From Anaerolineales bacterium (GTDB lineage: Bacteria; Chloroflexota; Anaerolineae; Anaerolineales; Villigracilaceae): DNA of 64,000 nucleotides. Below the pieces are notes generated by a model, which saw nothing but the letters and a program-made list of their open reading frames with translations, was not told where the DNA came from and made no database searches. A program made the position numbers and the translations under genes. Below, piece by piece: positions 50,824 through 59,074 of this stretch (the stretch's first letter is position 1; each line of letters starts with the position of its first letter). Where the stretch lies: NCBI GenBank assembly GCA_020634885.1, contig JACKAW010000001.1:62001-126000 (forward strand), read 5' to 3'.

Positions 50824-51735
50824 GTGAACTTCAAAAAATATCCCCGTCTAATCCTTATTTTTACCTCAATATTCGTCCTATTTTTCCGCTGTACTACTGC
50901 AGATGTACCCGCCCCAACCACCGCCGACGGCAGAGCCCTTAGCGGATGTACCGGGTACCTCGAAAGCACCAGATCTACAACCCCCATAAAAGGCATTGCT
51001 TGTAATGTAGAATGTTCATCCCTTTCAGAAAAAAAGATCTTCGTGCCTGAAACCAGTCAATTTAAGTTCGAAGACATTACCTACGCCCAACTACAAGAAC
51101 TGGTTTGTCTCGCTAGTGGTGACGTTGTCCTTACAGACCCTGCCCCAGCACCCTCAGGCGCCACGTCTGGTCTATTCGGTGATGGCGGCGCAGGGGGGAC
51201 CGGTGGCACAGGCGCAACAGGAGGAGATGGTGGCACAGGCAGCACCGGCGGTTCTACAAGTGGTGCGGTAGGCGGAGCCGGTGGAGATGGTGGCACCAGC
51301 GGTTCTACAAGTGGTGCCGGAGGCGTGGGTGGTAACGGCGGCAATGGCGGTACATTGTTTGGCAGTGGCGGCGCAGGTGATGAAGGGAACACCGGTGCGG
51401 TAGGCGGAGATGGTGGTACGGGCGGCACAGGCATAACAGGAGGGGATGGCGGAGCCGGTGGAGATGGTGGTACAGGCGGCACCAGTGGTTCTACAAGTGG
51501 TGCCGGAGGCGTGGGTGGTAATGGCGGCAATGGCGGTACATTGGTTGGCAGTGGCGGCGCAGGTGATGAAGGCAACACCGGTGCGGTAGGCGGAGATGGC
51601 GGTACGGGCGGCACAGGCACAACAGGAGGAGATGGTGGCGTAGGTGGAGCAGGTGGCAATGCTTGTGATCCATACATTGACAATAGTTGTCCGTTAGATT
51701 GTTCCAACCCCGCCAACGCTAGTCTGTGCTATTGA
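50824..51735 (+). CDS. Cys-rich head plus Gly-rich (PGRS-like) repeat protein, family member C
   Basis: 303 residues, GTG start with AGGAG 7 nt before it. A hydrophobic N-terminal segment is followed by the four-Cys head (Cys42, Cys60, Cys64, Cys95; C-x17-C-x3-C-x30-C with LQELVC). From about residue 110 to 280 there is a Gly/Thr/Ala/Asn repeat (GGAGGTGGTG, GGNGGNGGT). The end is Cys-rich (ACDPYIDNSCPLDCSNPANASLCY). Gly-rich repeats of this type form extended beta-rolls or glycine-rich surface domains in other proteins, and the function here is unknown. The preceding 175-nt gap (50649-50823) has no gene I can support. Confidence 0.72.
   Translation: MNFKKYPRLILIFTSIFVLFFRCTTADVPAPTTADGRALSGCTGYLESTRSTTPIKGIACNVECSSLSEKKIFVPETSQFKFEDITYAQLQELVCLASGDVVLTDPAPAPSGATSGLFGDGGAGGTGGTGATGGDGGTGSTGGSTSGAVGGAGGDGGTSGSTSGAGGVGGNGGNGGTLFGSGGAGDEGNTGAVGGDGGTGGTGITGGDGGAGGDGGTGGTSGSTSGAGGVGGNGGNGGTLVGSGGAGDEGNTGAVGGDGGTGGTGTTGGDGGVGGAGGNACDPYIDNSCPLDCSNPANASLCY
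51301..51642 (+). repeat. Direct DNA repeat, 186-bp period, in the Gly-rich gene
   Basis: The segment beginning GGTTCTACAAGTGG at 51301 recurs at 51487, an exact 186-nt (62-codon) offset, with a few substitutions such as TTTGGC versus TTGGTT. The repeat continues for about 155 nt. The copies suggest a recent duplication or gene conversion within the Gly-rich region. Confidence 0.8.
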
Positions 51736-51743
51736 TTTCAACC

Positions 51744-51868
51744 GCCATCCTGAGCGACCTTATCCGTGCCGCTCAGGACGGCGATATATCCATACGCCTG
51801 TCTTCCATAACAAAAAGGCTTCGTGCCGTCCATTCTGTTGGGCGTGTTCCCTCAACAGAATGGATGGC
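51744..51868. repeat. Two large hairpins between the Gly-rich and Cys-rich genes
   Basis: TCCTGAGCG/CGCTCAGGA (51748-51756 and 51770-51778) is extended by GCC/GGC. A second 16-bp stem with one G-U pair lies at 51825-51840 and 51853-51868. Neither has a T-run. They occupy most of the 243-nt gap. Confidence 0.6.
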
Positions 51869-51978
51869 ATAAAATCAATGCAGATTCCAACACGGTTCCC
51901 CTTATCAAACCCCTAGACCCACATTGGAATAAATTCGCAACTTAGTTTAAACAAACATTATTTTCTCCAGGAGAATCC

Positions 51979-52722
51979 ATGAAGACCCATCGAAAGCATA
52001 TTTTACTTTTAGCCTTCATGCTCATTTTCGTAATGGCATGTCGTTTGTATAGTTGTGATAGTAAAAAGGTTGCAACCTTGGATAATCAATTTATCGATTG
52101 TAAAAGCTATTCGGAAAACTTTACAGGCTTTGGGTACACATGCACATTTGCTTGCCCCGATGGAGAGTTGATCTCTGTAGATGTTCCCGATTCTTCGATT
52201 AGAGGCAGCTCCTCATCGCTTAACCTTGATGTCTTGCAAAAACAAAATTGCACGGCTGCTCTCTCCGCTACCGAAGAACCCACCGAAGAACCTACTGAAG
52301 AACCCACTGAGGCGCCGACGGAAGCTCTCACGGAAGAAGCCGCGACCGATCCTCTACTACAACCCTACCTGACGGGGGATGCCACCTTCTGCAACCTGAC
52401 CGATAGTTTCATAAACTTCACCATCGCCGAGAATGCCCCCGTTGTGTCCGCCTCCAGCCTCAACGTCACTTTGGGCGGGCAACCCCTCAAATGCAATGTC
52501 CCTGCGAGTAATCTGGGCATTCTCACCTGTGTTTTTCAACCGGGCACCAGTTTCCCTGCGCAGGTTAGTCTCAGTATAGATGGCTCCGAGGTCAACAACT
52601 TCTCCTTTGACGGTGGCATCTGCGTTTACAGTGACCCTCCTCCGCCTCCTACGGATGATGAAGTTGAACCGCCGCTCGACCCCTGTGCAGGCGTCTTAAC
52701 ACCAACACCAAGCTGTCCATAA
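51979..52722 (+). CDS. Cys-rich exported protein, family member B
   Basis: 247 residues. The signal segment is LLLAFMLIFVMACRLYSC. The head domain has Cys41, Cys55, Cys59 and Cys91 (C-x13-C-x3-C-x31-C) with GYTCTFACPDG and LQKQNC. A Glu/Pro/Thr linker (EEPTEEPTEEPTEA) leads to a second domain with CNLTDSFINF, LKCNVPASN, GILTC and EVNNFSFDGGICVYSDP, the counterpart of the C-terminal domain of the gene at 17288. It ends in a short Pro-rich tail. AGGAG lies 6 nt before the ATG. Function unknown. Confidence 0.75.
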   Translation: MKTHRKHILLLAFMLIFVMACRLYSCDSKKVATLDNQFIDCKSYSENFTGFGYTCTFACPDGELISVDVPDSSIRGSSSSLNLDVLQKQNCTAALSATEEPTEEPTEEPTEAPTEALTEEAATDPLLQPYLTGDATFCNLTDSFINFTIAENAPVVSASSLNVTLGGQPLKCNVPASNLGILTCVFQPGTSFPAQVSLSIDGSEVNNFSFDGGICVYSDPPPPPTDDEVEPPLDPCAGVLTPTPSCP

Positions 52723-52782
52723 AACTTATTCCTTGCCGGTTTATAGACAGTCTATTTGATCAGTAATCATGAGAATTTCTCT

Positions 52783-52821
52783 AAAATTATGCTTGCCGGC
52801 AAGATTGGCGGGCATAATTTT
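52783..52821. terminator. Hairpin after the Cys-rich gene
   Basis: AAAATTATGC (52783-52792) and GCATAATTTT (52812-52821) pair around a palindromic CTTGCCGGCAAG. It lies about 60 nt past the stop in a 233-nt gap. The T4 end makes termination possible. Nothing else is recognised in the gap. Confidence 0.55.
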
Positions 52822-52955
52822 AATTGCCAGAGAGTTTTGTTAATTATCTTATACATCTACGGTATAAATTCAACTGCTGACCCCTATTGCGATCAATTAC
52901 CTTTATAATTGCTTTTGTAATTACCACTTTACCCAACTCAAAGGAGAGTAAAAAA

Positions 52956-53120
52956 ATGGATAACAAGGTTTTGCAAGTCATCGTGGCGCTGTTCATCCCC
53001 CCGCTTGCCGTTTATATGAAGACCGGCAAGATTGATAACGATTTCTGGATCAACATCGTTGCCACCCTGTTGGGCGGCTTCCCCGGCGTGCTTCACGCAT
53101 TGTGGGTTATTCTGCGTTAA
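52956..53120 (+). CDS. Pmp3/YqaE-family small membrane protein
   Basis: 54 residues. VLQVIVALFIPPLAVYMKTGKIDNDFWINIVATLLGGFPGVLHALWVIL shows the two helices and the PPLAV and PG-x-HA motif of the UPF0057/Pmp3 family, small stress-related membrane proteins. AAGGAG lies 9 nt before the ATG. The upstream longer frame has no support. A 20-bp-stem terminator follows directly. Confidence 0.88.
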   Translation: MDNKVLQVIVALFIPPLAVYMKTGKIDNDFWINIVATLLGGFPGVLHALWVILR

Positions 53121-53130
53121 TTATCAGTTC

Positions 53131-53180
53131 AATAAGAAAAATAACCTGCTTTGGAAACGGAGCAGGTTATTTTTCTTATT
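53131..53180. terminator. Terminator after the Pmp3-like gene
   Basis: A 20-bp perfect stem (53131-53150 and 53161-53180) with a 10-nt loop has a GC core (CCTGCT/AGCAGG) inside A- and T-rich flanks. Confidence 0.92.
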
Positions 53181-53297
53181 AAGGGTAGGCGGGTGAACTT
53201 AAAATAGACAGCTTGTTAACCGCATTTTGCTCTCAATATTTGCAATCCTTTTATAATATGAAGTGTTATTACCTGAAACCAACTAAAAGGAATGTAC

Positions 53298-54020
53298 ATG
53301 AAAGAGACCCAACCCAACCTTCTTCGAACTGCACTTGCCTATGGTGTGCATCTATTCACCGCCACAGGCGCCATTTGGGGCTTGCTCGGTATTTTTGCCG
53401 TATTCGAAGGTAATTATAAAATGATGATCGTGTGGATGATCGTCGCCATGCTCGTAGACGGTTTTGATGGAATGCTCGCCCGCTGGGCAGACGTTAAAAC
53501 CTACGCCAGCGGCGTAGATGGCGCCCTGCTCGATAACATCCTTGACTATCTCAACTATGTCCTCGTCCCTGCCATCTTCATGATTAAAACCGACCTGCTG
53601 CCCGAGCCGGTCAAGTGGCTTACGGCTTGTCTCATCCTTCTCACTTCTGCCTACCAATTTACCCAATCTGATGCCAAGACCGACGACCACCACTTCAAAG
53701 GATTTCCCTCTTATTGGAACGTCGCCGCGCTTTATATGCTTCTCATGAACCTTCCACCCTGGGTCAATTTTGGTTTTCTGATGCTCTTCAACATTATGGT
53801 CTTCATTCCGGTCAAATATATTTACCCCAGCCGTAATAGTTATCTGCGCACGCTTACGCTTGCGCTCACCTATCTGTATGGCGCCATTGGCATTTGGGGC
53901 TTGCTGCAATATCCGAACCATCCCAACTGGGTGGCATGGGCATCCCTGATCTATGTCGGATATTATCTCGTCCTCAGCCTTGTTCCAAAAAATAAGAACA
54001 CCCTTGCTCATGCAAATTGA
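53298..54020 (+). CDS. CDP-alcohol phosphatidyltransferase, phosphatidylcholine-synthase-like
   Basis: 240 residues, about 8 membrane helices. The CDP-alcohol motif is VDGFDGMLARWADVKTYASGVDGALLDNILDY (D-G-x2-A-R with a long spacer, then G-x3-D-x3-D), the Pcs-like variant. Pcs condenses CDP-diacylglycerol with choline. A PgsA/Pss-like role is an alternative. ATG 53298 has AAGGA 6 nt before it. A TATAAT box lies at 53252-53257. It overlaps the GNAT gene by 11 nt. Confidence 0.8.
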   Translation: MKETQPNLLRTALAYGVHLFTATGAIWGLLGIFAVFEGNYKMMIVWMIVAMLVDGFDGMLARWADVKTYASGVDGALLDNILDYLNYVLVPAIFMIKTDLLPEPVKWLTACLILLTSAYQFTQSDAKTDDHHFKGFPSYWNVAALYMLLMNLPPWVNFGFLMLFNIMVFIPVKYIYPSRNSYLRTLTLALTYLYGAIGIWGLLQYPNHPNWVAWASLIYVGYYLVLSLVPKNKNTLAHAN

Positions 54021-54438
54021 AATCGTATATCAAGCGGACGACGAACTCTACGAAGCCTTTCAACGCCTTGTACCTCAACTCACCTCAAACAACCCGCCTC
54101 CCACTCACGAGGAACTGAAGGCGCTTATCAATGAGCCTTCTTCTACGCTGCTGATTGCTCGAAACGAACTTGGGCAAATTATCGGCGCCCTCAACCTCAC
54201 AATATACCGCGTCCCAACCGGCGTCCGATCCATCATCGAAGACGTCATTGTTGACCTTTCTGCCCGTGGGCAGGGTATCGGCGAAGCGCTGATGTTCCGT
54301 GCTATTGAAATTGCCAAAGAAAAAGGCGTCAGTGGCATCTCGCTCACATCCAACCCTATGCGCGTGGCTGCAAATGCACTTTACCTAAAACTTGGTTTCC
54401 AAAAACGCGAGACGAATGCCTATCAATTGAAATTGTAA
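54010..54438 (+). CDS. GNAT-family N-acetyltransferase
   Basis: 142 residues. The acetyl-CoA site is IIEDVIVDLSARGQGIGEALMFRAIEIAKEKG (the R/QxxGxG/A motif), followed by ISLTSNPMRVAANALYLKLGFQKRETNAY. The substrate is unknown. The start overlaps the phospholipid-synthase gene by 11 nt, suggesting translational coupling. Confidence 0.85.
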   Translation: MQIEIVYQADDELYEAFQRLVPQLTSNNPPPTHEELKALINEPSSTLLIARNELGQIIGALNLTIYRVPTGVRSIIEDVIVDLSARGQGIGEALMFRAIEIAKEKGVSGISLTSNPMRVAANALYLKLGFQKRETNAYQLKL

Positions 54439-54463
54439 TACTGACCCCGCACCTTTGAATATT

Positions 54464-54503
54464 ACAAAAAAGAACCTGTCGAAGCAGACAGGTTCTTTTT
54501 TGT
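54464..54503. terminator. Bidirectional terminator between the GNAT and plsC genes
   Basis: A perfect 17-bp stem (54464-54480 and 54487-54503) with a 6-nt loop has A6 and T6 flanks between convergent genes. Confidence 0.92.
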
Positions 54504-54520
54504 GTGTGTTGTTCATATTG

Positions 54521-55195
54521 TTATGAAACGAAGTATTTCCCGCTTGCCTTGCTCAAATCGCTGTATACACCGCGATATTGTTCCGGCATCAACTCGGCTA
54601 TTTTGTACATCATATCATCCACAACTTCCTGACGAACTTCAGCGGTCACTTTTCCTTCTGTCTTGATATAAAAAGGTTCGCCAATTTTTATATAAAAATC
54701 GGTTTTCTTGAAACTCTTAAGATTTTTCATATAAACTTCGCCGCCCCAATGACTTAATGGCAATACAGGCGCGCCAGATTTCATGGCAAGGATCGCCGCG
54801 CCCGGCAGTCCGCGCCGCAGGATGCCGTTGTAGTTACGTGTGCCTTCAGGGGCTACACCAAAGATACGTCCCTCTTCAAGCATACGAAAGGCAGATTTCA
54901 AAGCCGCCATATCCATTTCGCCGCGATGAACAGGGATGATATCCCATGAGCCAAATACCCACTTGAGAAACGGGTTTTCAAACGCTTCTGCTTTTGCCCA
55001 ACCAGTGATCTTGCGCGGTTGGAGCAGGGTTGCCACAACCGGAACTTCCACCTGCCCGGTGTGGTTGGTAATAATGATCAAGGGACCATTAAGTGGAATC
55101 TTCTCCATCCCTCCCGAAACCAGATGAATCCGAAGCGTTAACCAAAAATAGATGCGTAGTAAAAATGTGATAAGCCAGAGAGAAAGTTTTTTCAT
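54521..55195 (-). CDS. plsC: 1-acyl-sn-glycerol-3-phosphate acyltransferase-like (HX4E variant)
   Basis: 224 residues. It acylates lysophosphatidate to phosphatidate in membrane lipid synthesis. Block I reads NHTGQVEVP, with His45 and Glu50 where most family members have HX4D. Block III is FGVAPEGTRN. A membrane helix precedes it. The start at 55195 is coupled by ATGA to the lipid kinase gene upstream, so both act in lipid metabolism. The HX4E change may alter the charge relay. Confidence 0.85.
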   Translation of the reverse strand: MKKLSLWLITFLLRIYFWLTLRIHLVSGGMEKIPLNGPLIIITNHTGQVEVPVVATLLQPRKITGWAKAEAFENPFLKWVFGSWDIIPVHRGEMDMAALKSAFRMLEEGRIFGVAPEGTRNYNGILRRGLPGAAILAMKSGAPVLPLSHWGGEVYMKNLKSFKKTDFYIKIGEPFYIKTEGKVTAEVRQEVVDDMMYKIAELMPEQYRGVYSDLSKASGKYFVS

Positions 55196-56112
55196 GCGCA
55201 AATGATTTCCAGTTCTTGAGGAAGTAATTCCAGTGCAAGCTGCCTGCCTTCAAGACAAATAAACTCACCATCAGCATGAGCGGGAAAGGTCATATCCAAC
55301 GAACGGATCGAAACCTTCTTTGCCCGCTTCATTTGGATTTCAGGCAGTGATTTTTGCGTCCCTCCAATAAAATGGGGGATCATCGCAAGAATACGTCCCT
55401 TTGATGCTGTCTCAGCAATGCACAAATCAAACAAACCATCATCTGGTTTTGATTCGGGCGCCATTTGAAAACCGCCGCCCATCCGTCTGCCGTTCATCAC
55501 GGAGATCATCAATGAACGCTGGTTTATAGTCTCTTTGTCATCCAGAACGATTTCCATTTGTGCAGGGTTGTAATAAAGAAAAACGGTTTTGATCACACCA
55601 ATAAGATACGCCAGCAAGCCGCGAGTCCAACGGACCTTAATCGCTTCATTCCCAACGGCGGCATCAAACCCCACCCCAATACCATTGCCAAAATACCGCC
55701 CGTCAGGATAATCTCCACCGGTTACCAAACCAATATCGATCTGCTTGCGTTTGTCGGCTTTTAACGAAGTTAATCCTTCAGCAAGGTTTGTGGGAATACC
55801 AGTGCCGCCGGCAAAGTCATTGCCAGTGCCAATGCTCAACACGGTAAACGCTGTCTTGCTAAATCCGGCTTTACGGGCACGCATCAACCCATTAAGCCCT
55901 TCGTTTACAGTGCCATCGCCCCCGGCACAAACTACCACATCGTACCCCTCCGTGGCGGCACGTTCAGCCAATTCTGCTGCGTGCCAGACACCCGTAGTGC
56001 GTTCAAGTGTGAATTCGAACTTGTTGTCTTTCAAAAAGGATTCGATTTCAGGGATGGACCTTTCCCCAAGCCCACGCCCTGACGTAGGATTTACGATCAC
56101 AAAATATCTCAT
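55192..56112 (-). CDS. Diacylglycerol/lipid kinase family protein (DgkB/YegS-like)
   Basis: 306 residues. IVNPTSGRGLGERSIPE and VVCAGGDGTVNEGLNGLM are the ATP-binding and GGDGT motifs, and SIGTGNDFAGGTGIP follows. The C-terminal half has the DAAVGNEAI and FQMAPESKPDDG segments. It phosphorylates a lipid such as diacylglycerol. ATG 56112 has GGAG 5 nt before it. It precedes plsC with a 4-nt overlap. Confidence 0.9.
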   Translation of the reverse strand: MRYFVIVNPTSGRGLGERSIPEIESFLKDNKFEFTLERTTGVWHAAELAERAATEGYDVVVCAGGDGTVNEGLNGLMRARKAGFSKTAFTVLSIGTGNDFAGGTGIPTNLAEGLTSLKADKRKQIDIGLVTGGDYPDGRYFGNGIGVGFDAAVGNEAIKVRWTRGLLAYLIGVIKTVFLYYNPAQMEIVLDDKETINQRSLMISVMNGRRMGGGFQMAPESKPDDGLFDLCIAETASKGRILAMIPHFIGGTQKSLPEIQMKRAKKVSIRSLDMTFPAHADGEFICLEGRQLALELLPQELEIICA

Positions 56113-56144
56113 GCCTGCTCCCATAATAAAGTGGTGCGAGTTTA

Positions 56145-56720
56145 TCACACGCTCGGTTTATATTTCAAGTAATCTTCCGGGGTGTCCAAGTCTTGCAAAA
56201 TGGCGGGCGAGGTTACTTTTACATACTCGATCTCGCTCGCATATAAACCTAGAAAATCCCTGAGAGTTTTTCCGCTTGCCATCGCTTTTATTTCTGTCCA
56301 CATCACCCGCGCCGCCAACCACGGATGTCCCCGCCGCATGTTGTAACTTGGCACCACCAAATTTGCCCTGCTTTTTAGGAATGCTTCGCTGACGCTTCGC
56401 ACGCTTCTTTCCTCCATTTGGGGCTGGTCACCCAGACAAATTAATACTGCCTCGGCTGACGGCTGTATTCCACTTAACCCCGCTTTTAGAGATTCCAGCA
56501 TATCTCCCTCTTCGTTGATCTCTATTTTTACTTCATCAATTATGAGTTCTCCGGCTATTTTTGAATTTGTAACTAGTATGATCTCTTCAACCTCTGCGGA
56601 TCGTAATGTGTCAATCACCCTGCCGAGAACTGTGGTATCTCCCCATGACATTAGCATTTTTTGTTCTCCCATTCGGGTGGATCTTCCCGCTGCAAGAACA
56701 ATGGCTGAAATGTTTTTCAT
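56145..56720 (-). CDS. MocA-like nucleotidyltransferase
   Basis: 191 residues. SAIVLAAGRSTRMGEQKMLMSWG is the GT-A-type nucleotide-binding loop of MobA/MocA enzymes. CLGDQPQMEERSV, VVPSYNMRRGHPWLAARVM and DLDTPEDYLKY match molybdenum cofactor cytidylyltransferases. It is coupled by ATGA to the YqeC-MocA fusion gene. One of the two may act on Mo-cofactor and the other on a related nucleotide. Confidence 0.85.
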   Translation of the reverse strand: MKNISAIVLAAGRSTRMGEQKMLMSWGDTTVLGRVIDTLRSAEVEEIILVTNSKIAGELIIDEVKIEINEEGDMLESLKAGLSGIQPSAEAVLICLGDQPQMEERSVRSVSEAFLKSRANLVVPSYNMRRGHPWLAARVMWTEIKAMASGKTLRDFLGLYASEIEYVKVTSPAILQDLDTPEDYLKYKPSV

Positions 56721-58036
56721 TGAAAATCCTTCAAGCGTTGATAGTCTTCAGGCTTGTCCACGTCAAAGAGCAGAATGTCATCGTGCCAGGGTAAGTATGA
56801 GACGCGATGTTTGTCGAAGATGCCGCGTCCGCCGATATCTCCTTGTAATCCCATAAGGTCTGGGAAGGTGACTCGGTCAAACAGTACGGGGTTTGCGCGG
56901 CGTTCTTCCAAAACAAGCGGCGCAAGGATGGCTTGCCCTTCGCTTGCATGAGACTCTGTCAATGCACGAATGACCTCTACAGGAATTTGGGGTTGATCTG
57001 CAAGTAGAAATACAGCCCCTCCTGCATGGCGGGGGAGCGCTTGAAGCCCTGCTTTAATCGATGTGCTTTGCCCCTGCTCATATGCTGCGTTGTAGATGAC
57101 ATGTACGGGCAGGTCTCTTAATTGCGATTCAACTTCAGCGTGGTGAGAGCCTGTAACGATCACTACAGGCTCAAGTCCGGCTTGAAGCGCGGTTTCTGCT
57201 ACCTGTCGAATAAAGGTCTTGCCTTTCCAGTCCAGTAGCTGTTTGGTTTCACCGAATCGTTTTGATGCACCTGCCGCCAGAATAATACCTGCTGTTTTTT
57301 CTACACGATACAATTTGTCTGTTTGGAGTGAGCCGACTAGAACGGCATCATACACATTGATCAGTTTTTCCGCCATTTGGCTGCCTATAGATTGAAGTTG
57401 AGGAGTATCTGCCTGGTTGAGAAGCGCAATTTTTTTTGCAGAAGAGGGGATGTTTTTTAAAGCGCCTTGTGGATGTACCAGATAATTAATGAGTTTCTCA
57501 GGCGAGACCGCTTTGTTGAGGGCTAGACCAGTGAGTTTTGAAAATATTTCGGGGCGGTGAATGTTGTCTTTGTCTAAGGGTTTTTGAAGACCTGAAAGCC
57601 CTGCGACATAAATGACCATGTCTGCAAAATCAGGAATGGGCGGCTCGTGTTCGGCGGGAGCTTTAATTGGCTTTTGACGTGACCCATCTGCTTCAATCAA
57701 GAGTCTGACATTATTCTTTTTTGATATTTCGCGTAGCCAATACAGGGTGTTGTTGGAGATGGGCAAGGTTCTGTTATCTTTGATCTCCCCTGTAATAAGA
57801 ACTACGCCTTGTTCTGGGAGTTGTATGGATGATGCATTTTGATCGACAATAATATGATGATCTGCAAGGGCGGTTTGCCATTTACCCATGTGTGTTGTGG
57901 CGGTTGCCAGGATCAGTTTCTCTTTACTTTGGCGCGCAAGCTGGAAAAGCGCTGTTGTTTTTCCGCCTGCACCAGTGAAGCAGATGGAGGAGGCGGGGGG
58001 ATTTTCTTTGAGGCGTAGGGAATGTGGTAGTTGCAT
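56717..58036 (-). CDS. YqeC-MocA fusion (selenium-dependent hydroxylase accessory protein plus cytidylyltransferase)
   Basis: 439 residues. The N-terminal about 245 are YqeC-like (ICFTGAGGKTTALFQLAR P-loop; LLIEADGSRQKPIKAPAEHEPPIP; KIALLNQADTPQ). The C-terminal about 190 are a MocA domain (AGIILAAGASKRFGETKQLLDW, LLADQPQIPVEV, DVDKPEDYQRL). YqeC genes associate with selenium-dependent molybdenum hydroxylases, so this supports selenium use in the organism. ATG 58036 is chosen because the P-loop fold begins there. A longer start at 58087 is possible. Confidence 0.85.
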   Translation of the reverse strand: MQLPHSLRLKENPPASSICFTGAGGKTTALFQLARQSKEKLILATATTHMGKWQTALADHHIIVDQNASSIQLPEQGVVLITGEIKDNRTLPISNNTLYWLREISKKNNVRLLIEADGSRQKPIKAPAEHEPPIPDFADMVIYVAGLSGLQKPLDKDNIHRPEIFSKLTGLALNKAVSPEKLINYLVHPQGALKNIPSSAKKIALLNQADTPQLQSIGSQMAEKLINVYDAVLVGSLQTDKLYRVEKTAGIILAAGASKRFGETKQLLDWKGKTFIRQVAETALQAGLEPVVIVTGSHHAEVESQLRDLPVHVIYNAAYEQGQSTSIKAGLQALPRHAGGAVFLLADQPQIPVEVIRALTESHASEGQAILAPLVLEERRANPVLFDRVTFPDLMGLQGDIGGRGIFDKHRVSYLPWHDDILLFDVDKPEDYQRLKDFQ

Positions 58037-58161
58037 GAGGTTGAGGATTTTGAGACTGTTATTATTGTAATTGTATGATAAAACCATAATTAACGGACGC
58101 GGAATGAGTGGTGTCGGTCGTATAATTATGGTAGTTGTTTTTTATTAGGCAGGTGGTTCAA

Positions 58162-59049
58162 ATGAATAAACCGATTGCGTTAATAGTTGAGGATGACCGT
58201 GACATTGTGGCTTTATTTCGCCATGTGTTGGATATAGCTGGCTATCAGACTGAAATTGTGTTGGATGGTAAAGATGCCATGGAGCGCCTGGCAACGATGC
58301 GCCCCCATATTGTATTGCTGGATTTGCAGCTTCCGCGTGTTTCTGGACTCGAAATCATGGAGTATATGCGAAGTGACGAGCGATTGAAGCGGGTACCCGT
58401 GGTTGTTATTACTGCATACGCTCCTTTATCTGAAAGTTTGCCGGTAGAGCCTGATCTTTTATTGTTAAAGCCGGTCGATATTGCCCAACTCAGTAATTTG
58501 GTTCAAAGGCTTCAGACTACACAGGGCTCTTTGGATGAACCTACGCGCGATCCTGTAACTGGATTGTACACACTTTCGTTTTTTAAACTCCGCGCAACTT
58601 TTTCTCTTGAACGGATTAAGCAAAGTTCGTTTCGCCGTTTTGGCGTGTTATTTGCAAATGTTTTGGACATGAACTCTTTGAGCAGCAGTTTGGAGAAGAG
58701 GGAGTTGCAAGTATTCCTGCGACGACTTACCGACCAATTCCGCCCAACTGATACCATGGTCTGGTCGTCTGAGTATCAGATGTTTTTAACACTTATTGAA
58801 GAGATTACCTCACCTGAGGCGCCATTAAGGATTGCTATTAGGGTTCGCGAATCGATGAATCGGTTTCTAGGCGAAAACGGATATGGTTTGGGAGTGCGGG
58901 TAAATTTTGGGGTTTTATTATGCGACTCGGAATATTCAGATAGTGAGGCAATCTTTAGAGATATAGAATTGGCACGCGAGAGATTAATGGCAGGAGAGTA
59001 TACAAGTCCCGCGATATTTGATCGGGAAATGCTGGATCAGTATCGTTAG
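58162..59049 (+). CDS. Response regulator with degenerate GGDEF-like output domain
   Basis: 295 residues. The receiver domain has VEDDRD, Asp54 in HIVLLDLQLP, a TAY segment and LLKPVD. From RDPVTGLYTLSFFKLRATF a diguanylate-cyclase fold can be followed, but the active-site stretch is VWSSEYQMFL instead of RxGGDEF, so it is probably inactive and may be a sensor or interaction domain. AGGTGG lies before the ATG at 58162, and TATAAT is at 58121-58126. Confidence 0.82.
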   Translation: MNKPIALIVEDDRDIVALFRHVLDIAGYQTEIVLDGKDAMERLATMRPHIVLLDLQLPRVSGLEIMEYMRSDERLKRVPVVVITAYAPLSESLPVEPDLLLLKPVDIAQLSNLVQRLQTTQGSLDEPTRDPVTGLYTLSFFKLRATFSLERIKQSSFRRFGVLFANVLDMNSLSSSLEKRELQVFLRRLTDQFRPTDTMVWSSEYQMFLTLIEEITSPEAPLRIAIRVRESMNRFLGENGYGLGVRVNFGVLLCDSEYSDSEAIFRDIELARERLMAGEYTSPAIFDREMLDQYR

Positions 59050-59074
59050 GGCATGGTAGACCGACTGGCTTACT

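Noticed and set aside
51081..51716. Minus-strand Pro-rich open frame
   Set aside because: Antisense of the Gly-rich repeat (GGx codons read as Pro), with no start context or domain.
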